Positions 8,840-18,358 are shown, counted from the first letter of the stretch. The stretch is 64,000 bases of DNA from Halomonas daqiaonensis (GCF_900109725.1 NZ_FOBC01000017.1:24797-88796); one strand, 5' to 3'. Translations and numbers: made by a program. Notes: a model not told the origin generated them from the letters alone.

Positions 8840-9454
8840 ATGGCAAAAGGCAGTCTTCCGACCCATGTCGGTTTCATTCCCGATGGCAATCGTCGTTGGG
8901 CCCAGCAGCACGGCATGCCCAAGGAAGCCGGATACGCTCACGGGATCGACCCCGGCATACAGCTCTATGAGCAGTGCAAGGCCTACGGCATCCGGGAAAT
9001 CTCCATCTACGGCTTCACCCAGGACAACACCCGGCGCGCCTCCGTGCAGAAGCACGCCTTTAGCCAGGCCACCGTGGAATTCGCCCTGGAGGTGGCGCGA
9101 CGCGGTGCGGCCCTCCAGGTGGTCGGTGACGACACCTCGGCGCAGTTTCCCGATGAATTGAAACCCTTTCGTGAGCGTCGCGGCGAAGGCATCAAGGTCA
9201 ACCTGCTCGCCAACTATGGCTGGGAGTGGGATCTGGACGGCCTGCGCGAGGGCAGCCTTCGCTCCAGCGACGTATCGCGGGTCGATCTGATCGTGCGCTG
9301 GGGAGGCGGGCGGCGATTGAGTGGCTTTCTGCCGGTGCAGTCCGTCTATGCGGACTTCTATGTCAGGGACGAATACTGGCCGGATTTCGACCCTCGGCAT
9401 TTCGAGCAGGCCCTTGCCTGGTTCAGGAAGCAGGATCGCACCCTCGGCGGCTAA
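8840..9454 (+). CDS. Divergent, short cis-prenyltransferase (UppS-like)
   Basis: A 204-residue relative of undecaprenyl diphosphate synthase, about 50 residues shorter than the essential enzyme. The N-terminal motif HVGFIPDGNRRWA keeps the metal-binding Asp and substrate-binding Asn/Arg. The usual RTGGE near the C-terminus is replaced by RWGGG (DLIVRWGGGRRLSGF), and the region between is reduced. The start follows GAGGTCAGGT. The departures suggest a paralogue with another chain length or function rather than the main cell-wall enzyme. No partner gene is adjacent except a hydrolase 145 nt downstream. Confidence 0.8.
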   Translation: MAKGSLPTHVGFIPDGNRRWAQQHGMPKEAGYAHGIDPGIQLYEQCKAYGIREISIYGFTQDNTRRASVQKHAFSQATVEFALEVARRGAALQVVGDDTSAQFPDELKPFRERRGEGIKVNLLANYGWEWDLDGLREGSLRSSDVSRVDLIVRWGGGRRLSGFLPVQSVYADFYVRDEYWPDFDPRHFEQALAWFRKQDRTLGG

Positions 9455-9598
9455 CCGTCTGGCCGGCCTGAATATCGATAAGGCCTGCCCCGCTTTCCGG
9501 CCGAGCGACTACGCTATTCAGTGATGACCGGCGCGAGGCGCCGTTGGATGGGCCGAGACGCCCCGGCAGGGGCGGCGCTGAGAGCGGGAGGCTATCCC

Positions 9599-11029
9599 AT
9601 GACTGACCGTCCCCTGATTCTGCTTCACGGCTGGAACGACGAAGGTAGCTCCTTCGAGCGGCTGGCCGGACACCTTCACCGTCGCCTGGGTGGTGCGCGA
9701 ATCCAGCGTATCGCCATCGGTGATTACCTCTCCAAGGACGACGCCCTGCGCTTCGACGACCTGCAGGCCGCCCTGGATCGCGCCTGGACGGAGCGCGGCC
9801 TGCCGCGCGACACCGCCAGTGTGGACGTCATCGTCCATTCCACCGGCGGCCTGGTGATCCGCGACTGGCTGGCACGCCACTTTCCCCCCGACGCCGCCCC
9901 GGTCAAGCACCTGGTGATGCTGGCCCCGGCCAACTTCGGCTCGCCGCTGGCCCACCTGGGCCGTTCGATGCTGGGGCGTGTCGCCAACGGCTTTTTCAGC
10001 CGTCAGGCGGGACAGGCGGCGTTGGAGACCGGGGCCGGCATCCTGCGTGGCCTGGAGTTGGCCAGCCCCTACAGCTGGGATCTGGCCATGCGTGACCGCT
10101 TCGCCGAAGGCGATGGCATGTACGCCCCGGGGCGCGTGCTTTGCACCGTGCTGTGCGGCAACAGCGGCTATGGTGGCATCCGGGCGGTGGCCAACGAGGA
10201 GGGCGGCGACGGCACGGTGCGGCTCTCCACTGCCAACCTGAACTGCGCCCGGGTGCGCATCGCCTTTCGCGAGGAGCTCCGTGAGGAAGGCCGCGAGAAG
10301 GTCCGTGTCACCGTGCCGGAGGTGGTCGAGTACCGGCCCTCCATCGGGCGCACCGCCTTTCGCATCCTCGACGGCCTGCATCACTCGGCGATCAAGCTCG
10401 ACGACACCTACAGCCAGTTGAGCCAGGCGCGGCGCGGGGCGCTGGACCTGATCGAACGGGCTCTGGGCATCGAGGACGCTGCCTTCGATGATTTCTGCGA
10501 CGAGTGCGAGCAGGCCAACCGGCAACTGACTCGCCAACCCGGAGAGCGCCGCGGCAAGCCCGGCTTCCAGAATACCGTGGTGCGGGTGCACGACCAGTTC
10601 GACGTGCCCGTCGAGGACTACCTGATCGAGTTCTACGATCCCCGCGACAACCGTTCCGACGGCGGCGGCCTGGCCCGCACCATCCACGAGGAGGCGATCC
10701 GCAAGGTGCATTCCTACCAGGCCGATACCTCGTTACGCAGCCTGTACATCGACACCGTCCGGCTGTACGACGCCGTCGCCCGTGCCGGCACCCAACTGGG
10801 CATGTCGATCACCGCCGAGCCCATGCTCGAGGAGGACGAACAGGCGGCCCGCCACACTCCGGTAGGCTTCCGCACCCTGGCCGACGAGGACATCGACGAC
10901 CTCCGCCTGGACGACACCCAACTGACAGAGTTCTTCCAGCCCCATCGCACCCTGCTGGTGGATATCTGCCTGCACCGTTCACAGGCGGCCAATGTCTTCC
11001 GGTTGAATGAGCACCGGGCAGGCTCCTAG
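9599..11029 (+). CDS. Alpha/beta hydrolase, lipase/esterase-like
   Basis: A 476-residue protein starting MTDRPLILLHGWNDEGSS. The HG motif forms the oxyanion hole and the nucleophile serine is in IVHSTGGLV near residue 83. LVMLAPANFGSPLAHLG after it is typical of PGAP1/lipase-type hydrolases. The C-terminal ~170 residues are not recognised. Start chosen at 9599 because GGGAGG precedes it; the frame is open 26 codons further upstream without a ribosome site. No signal peptide is seen. The stop overlaps the convergent EamA gene by 4 nt. Substrate unknown. Confidence 0.8.
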   Translation: MTDRPLILLHGWNDEGSSFERLAGHLHRRLGGARIQRIAIGDYLSKDDALRFDDLQAALDRAWTERGLPRDTASVDVIVHSTGGLVIRDWLARHFPPDAAPVKHLVMLAPANFGSPLAHLGRSMLGRVANGFFSRQAGQAALETGAGILRGLELASPYSWDLAMRDRFAEGDGMYAPGRVLCTVLCGNSGYGGIRAVANEEGGDGTVRLSTANLNCARVRIAFREELREEGREKVRVTVPEVVEYRPSIGRTAFRILDGLHHSAIKLDDTYSQLSQARRGALDLIERALGIEDAAFDDFCDECEQANRQLTRQPGERRGKPGFQNTVVRVHDQFDVPVEDYLIEFYDPRDNRSDGGGLARTIHEEAIRKVHSYQADTSLRSLYIDTVRLYDAVARAGTQLGMSITAEPMLEEDEQAARHTPVGFRTLADEDIDDLRLDDTQLTEFFQPHRTLLVDICLHRSQAANVFRLNEHRAGS

Positions 11030-11931
11030 GTGCTGTCGGATTTGCCGCCGACTCGCGGCGCCGCGCGCTTGAGGCGCAGCATGCGGGTAGCGATGGCGGT
11101 GCCGACCAGGGTGATCGCCATGCCGGCCAGTATCTGCAGGTCGAGACGCTCGCCCAGCAGCAGATAGCCCCACAGCAGGGCGCTGACCGGCACCAGGAAG
11201 GTCACCGTGGAGGTGGCCGTGGCCCCGGCACTGGCGATCAGCCCGAAGTAGAGCAGGAAGGCCACCGTGGTGCTGAGCACCGCCAGTGCCAGGCCGTTGG
11301 CCCAGGCCAAGCCGCTGATCGGCTCCGCGGGCCACAGCATCAGCCCCGGAATCAGCAGGATCAGCGCCGACATGGCGGTACTGCCGGCAGCCAGCACTCG
11401 TACCGGCAGGTGAGCAAGGCGGGTCTTCGAGTAGTTGCCGGCCACCCCGTAGCAGAAGGTCGCCCCCAGCACAGCGAGGATGAACCAGCCGTCGCCGCCC
11501 AGGGCGAAATCCAGCCGATCGGCCGAGAGCACGTAGACTCCCAACAGGGCCATGGCCAGCCCCAGGTATTGCTGGCGCTGGATGGGCGTGGCGAAGAACA
11601 GCGCCCCGAGCAGTGCCGTGAAGATCGGCGTGGTGGCATTGATCAGCGAGGTAAAGCCTGCCTCCAGGCGGGTGGTGGCCAACGCCAACAGCGAGAAGGG
11701 CAGCACATGGTTGATCAAGCCCAGCACGAAGAGCTTGCCGGCGTTCTCCCGTACCAGCCGGAGGTAGCGAACGCTGAGCAACAGCGGCACCAGCAGCGCC
11801 GCCCCTACGCCCATGCGCACCAGCACCAGCGGCACCGGGCCGAACTCGGGTGATGCCACCCGCATGAAGATGAACGACAGGCCCCACAGCGAAGAGAGCA
11901 GCAGCAGGCGCAGGGTATCGGCGGGTGACAT
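11026..11931 (-). CDS. EamA/DMT-family transporter
   Basis: A ~301-residue inner-membrane protein with about ten hydrophobic helices in two EamA repeats, such as LLLLSSLWGLSFIFMRVA at the N-terminus and a second half with LLWGYLLLGERL. The GE-R motif before the last helix is typical of drug/metabolite exporters. Start taken at 11931, preceded by AAGGA 6 nt upstream; an upstream in-frame extension to 12015 lacks a site. The substrate cannot be predicted. Confidence 0.85.
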   Translation of the reverse strand: MSPADTLRLLLLSSLWGLSFIFMRVASPEFGPVPLVLVRMGVGAALLVPLLLSVRYLRLVRENAGKLFVLGLINHVLPFSLLALATTRLEAGFTSLINATTPIFTALLGALFFATPIQRQQYLGLAMALLGVYVLSADRLDFALGGDGWFILAVLGATFCYGVAGNYSKTRLAHLPVRVLAAGSTAMSALILLIPGLMLWPAEPISGLAWANGLALAVLSTTVAFLLYFGLIASAGATATSTVTFLVPVSALLWGYLLLGERLDLQILAGMAITLVGTAIATRMLRLKRAAPRVGGKSDST

Positions 11932-12131
11932 TCCGGTTCCTTGGATGGCGAGAGCGCGCTCGGGTGAACCCGAAGGGTACGGCGGCTCAGGGGCCATGGG
12001 AAGCCGTGAGGCCATGCAAGGTGAGGGATGCCATGCCGACGCTCGGGATCATGACGGCAATGATGTTGCACAAGGTGCAAAGCGCCGCACGATGACGCAC
12101 AGGGCCTGTCCCTCCGTTCCCATCAAACAGT

Positions 12132-12595
12132 TCAGCCTTGTACCGAATGCAAGACATCAGTTCCTGCAACCACCCGATCACGCCCCAGGGCCTTGGCCTC
12201 ATAGAGACGCTGGTCACCGATACGCATGAGCGAATCCATGTCGTCGCCGTCCTGGCCCATCTGCGCGCAACCCAGGCTGACGGTGATCTTCACCACCTTG
12301 TCACGCAGCCGGATCTCCACTGGGTCCGGGTCTGTTGCATCACCTCCACCCCGACGGATGACTTGAACCATTGACGGTCCTCGTCGACCAGCGACACCGC
12401 GACCATGGGCACCTTGAAGATCTCGGCCATGAGGCGTGTGTAACGATCGAAACGCTCCTCCGGCGGGGTGTCCAGGATATCGAGGGAGTGGAGTTCGGCA
12501 AGCCGCGCCTTCTCGTCGAATGGCTGGGTGGCGCCGAAAAGGGGGGAGGGGCTCTCGTTCAGGGCTTGGATGGAGCCGATGTCGGGTGCGTTCAT
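12132..12595 (-). pseudogene. GAF-GGDEF diguanylate cyclase remnant with internal deletion
   Basis: The first part, starting at 12595 behind a strong AAGGAGGA site, reads a GAF domain beginning (ILDTPPEERFDRYTRLMAEI, then VSLVDEDRQWFKSSVG). Near 12325-12340 the reading changes frame into the tail of a GGDEF domain (ITVSLGCAQMG ... LYEAKALGRDRVV). The rest of the GAF domain and the catalytic half of GGDEF, about 200 residues, are missing. The two parts are out of frame with each other, so no cyclase can be made. It sits next to intact c-di-GMP genes. Confidence 0.8.
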
Positions 12596-13057
12596 TCCTC
12601 CTTGATCTTGCACCAGATCAGATTCCTTGCGGTAGACGTCACGCGAGCTGTCGCCGCTGAGTTCATTCATGCCACCCGGTTTCCTGTTCCGCCTGCAGTC
12701 GAGCCCGGGTCGGTAGGTCATGCCTGATCCGGGCCTTGGGACTTTCCCAGTACCCAGCCAGCCTAATGGCGTGACAGCGCTGCTTCCGTGCGCTAGCGTA
12801 CATAATCACTCATTTCGATGCTGTCGTGAATGTGGGCGGATAGGGATAGTGCAGTGAGGCCCGCATGGCGGGTGAGAGGGCGGCGACTGGCAGGGAACTA
12901 TACGTTGGGCATGGGACTGTCTGGGAGAAGGGCGAATATCGATTTTATTGCCATTGAGATCAAGGGGTAGAAGAAACCCAAGGGGTCGGCCTCATGGACT
13001 CAGCGTGTAGTAAGTCCACCACGTCGTGGAAGGAACGGTTCCTTTCATCTGCCATCT
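12596..13057. other. 462-nt region between diverging remnants
   Basis: Apart from the palindromic site at 12788-12801 and a perfect 15-nt palindrome AAGGAACGGTTCCTT at 13030-13044 just before the second KaiC-like frame, I see no coding sequence. It should hold promoters for both flanking genes. Confidence 0.5.
12788..12801. promoter_or_regulatory. Palindrome-like site GTGCGCTAGCGTAC
   Basis: The exact reverse complement of the 14-nt site at 19290-19303 upstream of the Crp-family regulator gene. It lies 193 nt before the GAF-GGDEF remnant and 257-335 nt before KaiC copy 2, in their divergent gap. Binding by the Crp-family protein is inferred. Confidence 0.5.
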
Positions 13058-14563
13058 ATGAGCGCTACCGCACAGACCTTCCCCTCGATACAGGCTAGGT
13101 TACGACAACATGCTCGCATAACGAGGGTCTCGCCAATGCGCGATTGTTCCAGATTACCCGAACGGCTGAGTACAGGGGTGGAAGGACTCGACCTGGTGCT
13201 TAAATCAGGATTGATTGGCCATCGGCGTTATCTGGTGCGCGGCGGTCCCGGTCTGGGAAAGACCACGCTGGGGCTGAGCTTTCTCGCTGCCGGGAAGGAA
13301 GGGGAGCCCGCCCTCTTCATCGGCTTCCAGGAGCCCCCCGACGAGGTTCGGGCCAACATTGCCTCGATGGGGATAGACACGTCGTCCATCGAATTCCTGC
13401 GGCTGTCGCCGGATGATGATTTCTTCATCGAGAACGATGCCTATGACGTTTTCGCTTCTTCCGATGTCGAACAGGAATCGCTGTCCTAGACCATCACCGA
13501 TGCGGTTGAACGTGTCCGCCCCCACAGGGTATTCATCGATTCGCTGACGCAGTTGCGCTTCATGTCAGCGGACGTCTACCAGTTTCGCAGGCAGGCCACG
13601 GCGCTGCTGAATTACCTGGTGAGCCGCGGCTGCACGGTGCTGTTTACCTCGGAGTCGAGCAGGGAGATGCCCGATAACGACCTGCAGTTCATTGCCGACG
13701 GCGTCATCAATCTGGAGCGTACGGCGACCCGCAGCAACATCCAGGTCTCGAAACTCCGGGGCTCCGACTTTGACGCGGGGCCACACCAGTACCGTGTGGA
13801 TGAAGACGGATTCAAGGTGTACCCGCGACTGCTGCCACCCCTGCCGCTCAAGGATCTGCCCGATACCTGGCAGGTGGGCAGCGGGAACACGGACCTGGAT
13901 ACCATGTTGAATGGCGGGCTGGAGTCATCCACCGTCACGCTGGTGACCGGACCTTCCGGTGTCGGCAAGTCCACCTTGGGCGCCTGCTATGCGCTCGAGT
14001 CGGCCAGGCAGGGCCATCCTGCCGCCGTCTATATCTTCGAGGAAGAGTGCGGCACCTACATGGGTCGCCTGCGCAGCCTGGGGTTCGAACTGGATGCGCT
14101 GCTCGATAGCGGCAATCTGTTGGTCGAGCAGATCGAGCCGCTGCGCTACCTGGCCGATGAGTTCACCAGTCAGGTGCGGGATCATGTGGAAGACAACGGC
14201 ATTGAACTGGTGGTGCTGGACAGCATCGAGGGTTTCAATATAGCCCTGGAGGCCGATGAGGGCGTGGGCCGGCCGCTGCACGCCTTCGCCAAGACCTTGG
14301 CACGGCTCGGCGTCACGGTCATCCTGATCAACGAAAACCATGTCACCACCGATACGCTGGCCATATCGGACAGGAAAATCAGCTATCTGTCCGATAACGT
14401 CATCTATTTGCGCTACCTGCAGACAGATAGCACGCTGCAGAAAACGATAGGCATTCTCAAGAAACGCATGACCGATTTCGACAACCGCTTGCAGCTTTTC
14501 AACGTGACAGCGGGCGGCTTCGAGATAAAGCGACTGTCAGAGAGTGCCCGGGAGCAGCTGTAA
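13058..14563 (+). pseudogene. KaiC-like double RecA ATPase (copy 2) with in-frame TAG
   Basis: One continuous frame of 502 codons interrupted by an amber stop at 13487-13489. Before it stands the first P-loop GGPGLGKTTLG; after it the frame continues VFIDSLTQLRFMSADVYQFRR, matching copy 1 (ILIDSLSQMRYLSVDTFQFRK). The second domain has GPSGVGKSTLG, VVLDSI and KISYLSDNVIYLRY. The stop falls in a loop where copy 1 has VEGNTVHDGILEHV. Without suppression only a partial first domain (about 143 residues) would be made, plus perhaps a re-initiated second domain. The start is uncertain: ATG at 13058 lacks a clear site and ATG 13136 aligns better with copy 1. It is followed after 23 nt by a GGDEF/EAL gene, mirroring copy 1. 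A sequence error is possible. Confidence 0.8.
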
Positions 14564-14586
14564 TCCCTCTTCCAGGTGAGACTGCC

Positions 14587-16395
14587 ATGCCAGAACAGGA
14601 CGATAACCTGAACCCCGACCCCGCGCGGGTACGCCGCGATATTGCGCTACGCTCGGGGCATGACGAGGCCGCCGCCGGCGACTCGACGCTGCCGCGCATC
14701 TTGCTGTTGATTGACAAGCGCGGCAATCGCGATCAGGTGGCGAGGCAGCTGCGCCGGCATGGCGAACTGCTGATACCCGACAGTGGCGCCTTGCCCGAGC
14801 AAGGTTTCGATCTCGCCATCGTCGATGGCGCGGGCCTGAGGCGCTGGCACCACGAACTGACGCTGGCCCGGCAGGACGAGATGCCGGTCTTCCTGCCCGT
14901 GATGCTGATACTGTCGCGCGCAGAACTGCGCCACCAGGCCAAAAAGAACCGTGACACCATCGACGAGTTCATCATAACGCCTATCGATACAGAGGAATTT
15001 TTAGAACGCACCTCTATGCTGTTGCGTGCCCGGCGGCTTGCCGAGCAACAACGCCAGGATCTGGTGTACACCATCAATCACGACCGGACGACCGGGTTAC
15101 CGGCCCGTGAACTCTTTCTGAGGCACCTTGAAACGGCTATCCAGCGGGCCGACACCAGACTTGAAAAGCTCTATGTCGTCGCGGGTCGAATACCCATGGA
15201 ACGGTTTACGCAGGGCCTGGGCCAGAGCGTCACGGAAGACATCATCGAAGCCGTCGTCAGCGATCTTCAAGAGGGTCTTGGCGTCAATTTCGTCATGAGT
15301 CGGTTCGACCGCGAACAGGGTGCGACGCTGCTGCCCGCCGGTTCGTCCCTGAACGACGCTACCCGATTCAGCCAGCGGCTTATCCAGACGATACAGTGCC
15401 CCCGATTGATAAGAGGCGAATGGATACGCCCCGTGGCCCGGGTAGGTATCGCCATTTATCCCGATGATGCAAAGGATGCCTCGGGGCTTCTGGAGGCGGC
15501 GAGCACCGCCATGAACGATGCGTCGCCCACCGGGGTGCCGCATTTCTACTCACCTGCTTTACAGGATCGTACCTTATATTTTCTGCGCATCGAATCCGAA
15601 ATGCATCGGGCCCTGGAACAGCAGGAGTTCGAGCTGTGGTTTCAGCCCAAATTCCGACTCAGTGATCTGACTATGGCGGGGGCTGAAGCGCTGATCCGCT
15701 GGCGCAAGCCCTCCGGCGAAATGGTGTCGCCGGGCGTTTTCATCCCGATCGCCGAAAACGCAGGGCTGATCCAGCGGATTGACAACTGGGTGATCGAAGC
15801 GGCCTGTGCGGCAATGGCCCGCTGGCGGAAGAGCGGGCTGGACTGTCCGCGGATTGCGGTCAACATCACACCGCAGGATCTGGCCGCGGACGGTTTCGTA
15901 CCCTGGCTAACGCAGCTGATTAGCGAGTACGGGCTGACGCCCTCCTGCATTGGAATCGAGATGACGGAAACCATGTTGATGGACGTGGATCAGAACATCC
16001 AGGATAGCCTAAAAGCCCTTAGGGACTACGGCATAAGAGTGTCGATTGATGATTTCGGTACCGGCTACTCGTCACTGAGTTACCTGCAACAGCTGCCCGC
16101 CGATATACTGAAAATCGACAAGAGCTTCATCGATCATGTGCCGAACAATGGAGGTGGCCAGCTGATCACCAACGCCATCATTGCGCTGGGCGAACAATTC
16201 GGCCTGGAGCTGGTCGCCGAAGGTATCGAAACCCGTGAGCAGCTGGAGTACCTGAGAAAGCGCGGTGTGCAGACCGGTCAAGGCTACCTGGTCTCACGGC
16301 CGTTGCCCGAACCGGCCTTCATCGAGGCGATGAAAAATGGCCTCAGCATCAGTCAGGCCAGCGAAGCGCCTCATGAAATGAAAAAACTTGGATAA
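14587..16395 (+). CDS. Receiver-like/degenerate GGDEF/EAL phosphodiesterase (copy 2)
   Basis: A 602-residue protein. Residues ~35-150 are a receiver-like domain (DLAIVDGAGLRR) resembling that of the copy 1 partner. Residues ~155-315 have the GGDEF fold but the active site is lost: RFDREQGATLL (239-249) stands where RxGGDEF is expected. The EAL domain is intact, with EAL at 367-369, EMTETMLMD, DDFGTGYSSLS, LKIDKSF, VAEGIET and GQGYLVSRP. So it should hydrolyse c-di-GMP and not make it, with the GGDEF part perhaps sensing GTP. The start follows CCAGGTGAG, 23 nt after the KaiC-like frame. The two KaiC/EAL pairs look like diverged paralogous modules. Confidence 0.88.
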   Translation: MPEQDDNLNPDPARVRRDIALRSGHDEAAAGDSTLPRILLLIDKRGNRDQVARQLRRHGELLIPDSGALPEQGFDLAIVDGAGLRRWHHELTLARQDEMPVFLPVMLILSRAELRHQAKKNRDTIDEFIITPIDTEEFLERTSMLLRARRLAEQQRQDLVYTINHDRTTGLPARELFLRHLETAIQRADTRLEKLYVVAGRIPMERFTQGLGQSVTEDIIEAVVSDLQEGLGVNFVMSRFDREQGATLLPAGSSLNDATRFSQRLIQTIQCPRLIRGEWIRPVARVGIAIYPDDAKDASGLLEAASTAMNDASPTGVPHFYSPALQDRTLYFLRIESEMHRALEQQEFELWFQPKFRLSDLTMAGAEALIRWRKPSGEMVSPGVFIPIAENAGLIQRIDNWVIEAACAAMARWRKSGLDCPRIAVNITPQDLAADGFVPWLTQLISEYGLTPSCIGIEMTETMLMDVDQNIQDSLKALRDYGIRVSIDDFGTGYSSLSYLQQLPADILKIDKSFIDHVPNNGGGQLITNAIIALGEQFGLELVAEGIETREQLEYLRKRGVQTGQGYLVSRPLPEPAFIEAMKNGLSISQASEAPHEMKKLG

Positions 16396-16462
16396 GAGGG
16401 AGTGTTTCAATAACCTCAGGGAGGTCGTGTGCCGACTCTCGATTCTCCAAAGGCACGCTGAC

Positions 16463-16497
16463 GCTGTATCGCCCATAAGAAGCTGTATCGCCCATAA
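16463..16497. repeat. 16-nt direct repeat
   Basis: GCTGTATCGCCCATAA occurs at 16463-16478 and again at 16482-16497, a 19-nt period, in the 176-nt gap between two c-di-GMP genes. It may be a small slippage duplication. Confidence 0.7.
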
Positions 16498-16571
16498 AGA
16501 GGAGCGACTGCGAGAGTAGCGCCAATGCCCTGGTCCACCTCGGTGAGCATGGCCCAGAACAAGGAGCAACC

Positions 16572-18311
16572 ATGGCACATGGCAACGGTCTGGAGACGAC
16601 CCAAGAGGATGTGGCCCGAAAACGACAGAAGTACCAGTTGGCGTTCGAGCAATCCCGCGATGCTATCATTTTTTTTGCGGGAGAGCGTTTCCAGGATTGC
16701 AATCCCGCGACCCTGGCGATGTTTCGGGTGCCTGATCTGGCCACCTTTGTGAGTATCCATCCCGGCGACCTCTCCCCCCTTTACCAACCTGACGGCCGCA
16801 TCAGCCGTGAGGCGGCGGCAGACCGCATCGACGAGGCCCTGAGCGAGGGGCAGGCGTTTTTCGAGTGGCGTCACCGCACATGGGATGGTGTCGATTTCCC
16901 TACCGAGGTCTTGTTGAGCCGGATTGACACGGATGATGGCGCGTTGGTGCAGGCGCTAGTGCGCGACATCAGCGAACAGCGCCGGCTGGAAGATAGTCTG
17001 CGGCGTTTTGCAGCGGTTCTGGATAGCACGCCGGACATCGTCGCCATGCACGACGGCGATGGCGCTATGTTCTACCTGAACGCCACCGGTGCGCGCCTGG
17101 TGGGACTGCCCGAGCGCTCCAGTGGGGATCTCTGGGGTCGATCCGAGCTGCCACCCGAGACGAAAAGCCTGGAAGGGACGTTGCGGTGGATCCATCCGTC
17201 CTGGGCGGCGGAAAAGATTGCCAACGAAGGGCTGCCCATCGCCACGAAAGAGGGATCCTGGCGGGGGGAAACAGCGGTGCTGGATCGGGAGGGGAAGGAG
17301 GTCCCTGTTTCCCAGGTCATTATTGTTCACCGGGACGACGCCGGGGATATCCATCAGATTTCCACTTTCCTTCAGGACATCTCCGAGCGCCGGGGCCTTG
17401 AAGACCAGCTTCGGCGCGAGAAGGCCATTTCGGAGTCGATTCTGGCCGGTTTGCCGGGCATCTTCTACATCCTTGATGGGCAGGGCCAATTGGTCCGGTG
17501 GAATGATCGGGTGGAAGCGGTGACGGGTCGTAGCTCCGAGGAGCTCGACGGCCTCGACGCCTTGGTGCTCATTCCGCAGGAAGAGAAGAAGCGTGTCGCC
17601 AAGGCCATCGCCAAAGTCTTCTCGGAGGGCAGCACGGTGATCGAAAGCAAGCTGTGCACTGTCGAGGGGGACACCCCCTATTTGTTCAACGGCTTGCGGA
17701 TCGAGCTGAATGGGCAGCCTTACCTGCTGGGTGTCGGGCTGGACATTGCCAGGCAAAAGCAGCTGGAAGTGTCACTGGAGCGGGAGGCCACCACCGATCC
17801 CCTCACCGGCCTCTACAATCGGCAGCGCTTCGATGCGGAGATGGAGCGCGCGCTGGCACGCCACGCACGCTATGGCACGGAAACCGCTCTGGTAATGATC
17901 GACCTTGACCATTTCAAGAAGGTCAACGACACCTACGGGCACGACGTCGGCGACCGGGTGCTGGTGGAGCTGACCAAGCGACTCGCCGGGGAAATGCGGC
18001 AGCCTGATTTTCTGGCCCGTTGGGGAGGCGAGGAATTCGTGGCCCTCCTTCCGGAAACCGACCCCTCCGAGGCCGCTCGAATGGCGGAACGACTGTGCCG
18101 CTGTATCGAGGTCGAGCCCTTTCCCGAAGTGGGGGGCTTGACCATTAGCCTGGGCATCACCAGCTTTCGGAATGGTGACACGCTCAATATGTTGCTGAAG
18201 CGTGTGGACAACGCTCTCTACGAGGCCAAGCGGACCGGCCGCAACCGGGTGGTGGTCAATGGCGAGGACTCGGCGGCTAGCGCCGGACAAGTTTCGAGTT
18301 TTTCCTTGTGA
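16572..18311 (+). CDS. PAS-PAS-PAS-GGDEF diguanylate cyclase
   Basis: A 579-residue sensor enzyme that should convert two GTP to c-di-GMP. Three PAS modules cover about residues 20-145, 145-275 and 285-400; the first two end in the PAC-like phrases ALVRDISEQRRLEDSL and FLQDISERRGLEDQL. The cyclase domain starts at DPLTGLYNRQRF, and the active-site motif GGEEF is at residues 485-489 with an inhibitory RxxD site (RQPD) at 476-479. No membrane segments are seen. It lies 176 nt after the second EAL gene in the same direction, so a synthase follows two phosphodiesterase-type proteins. The PAS ligands are not predictable. Confidence 0.92.
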   Translation: MAHGNGLETTQEDVARKRQKYQLAFEQSRDAIIFFAGERFQDCNPATLAMFRVPDLATFVSIHPGDLSPLYQPDGRISREAAADRIDEALSEGQAFFEWRHRTWDGVDFPTEVLLSRIDTDDGALVQALVRDISEQRRLEDSLRRFAAVLDSTPDIVAMHDGDGAMFYLNATGARLVGLPERSSGDLWGRSELPPETKSLEGTLRWIHPSWAAEKIANEGLPIATKEGSWRGETAVLDREGKEVPVSQVIIVHRDDAGDIHQISTFLQDISERRGLEDQLRREKAISESILAGLPGIFYILDGQGQLVRWNDRVEAVTGRSSEELDGLDALVLIPQEEKKRVAKAIAKVFSEGSTVIESKLCTVEGDTPYLFNGLRIELNGQPYLLGVGLDIARQKQLEVSLEREATTDPLTGLYNRQRFDAEMERALARHARYGTETALVMIDLDHFKKVNDTYGHDVGDRVLVELTKRLAGEMRQPDFLARWGGEEFVALLPETDPSEAARMAERLCRCIEVEPFPEVGGLTISLGITSFRNGDTLNMLLKRVDNALYEAKRTGRNRVVVNGEDSAASAGQVSSFSL

Positions 18312-18358
18312 CAAACTGCGAAGCATTCGGAGTGCCTGGGAGCTCCAAAGGAAAATTA

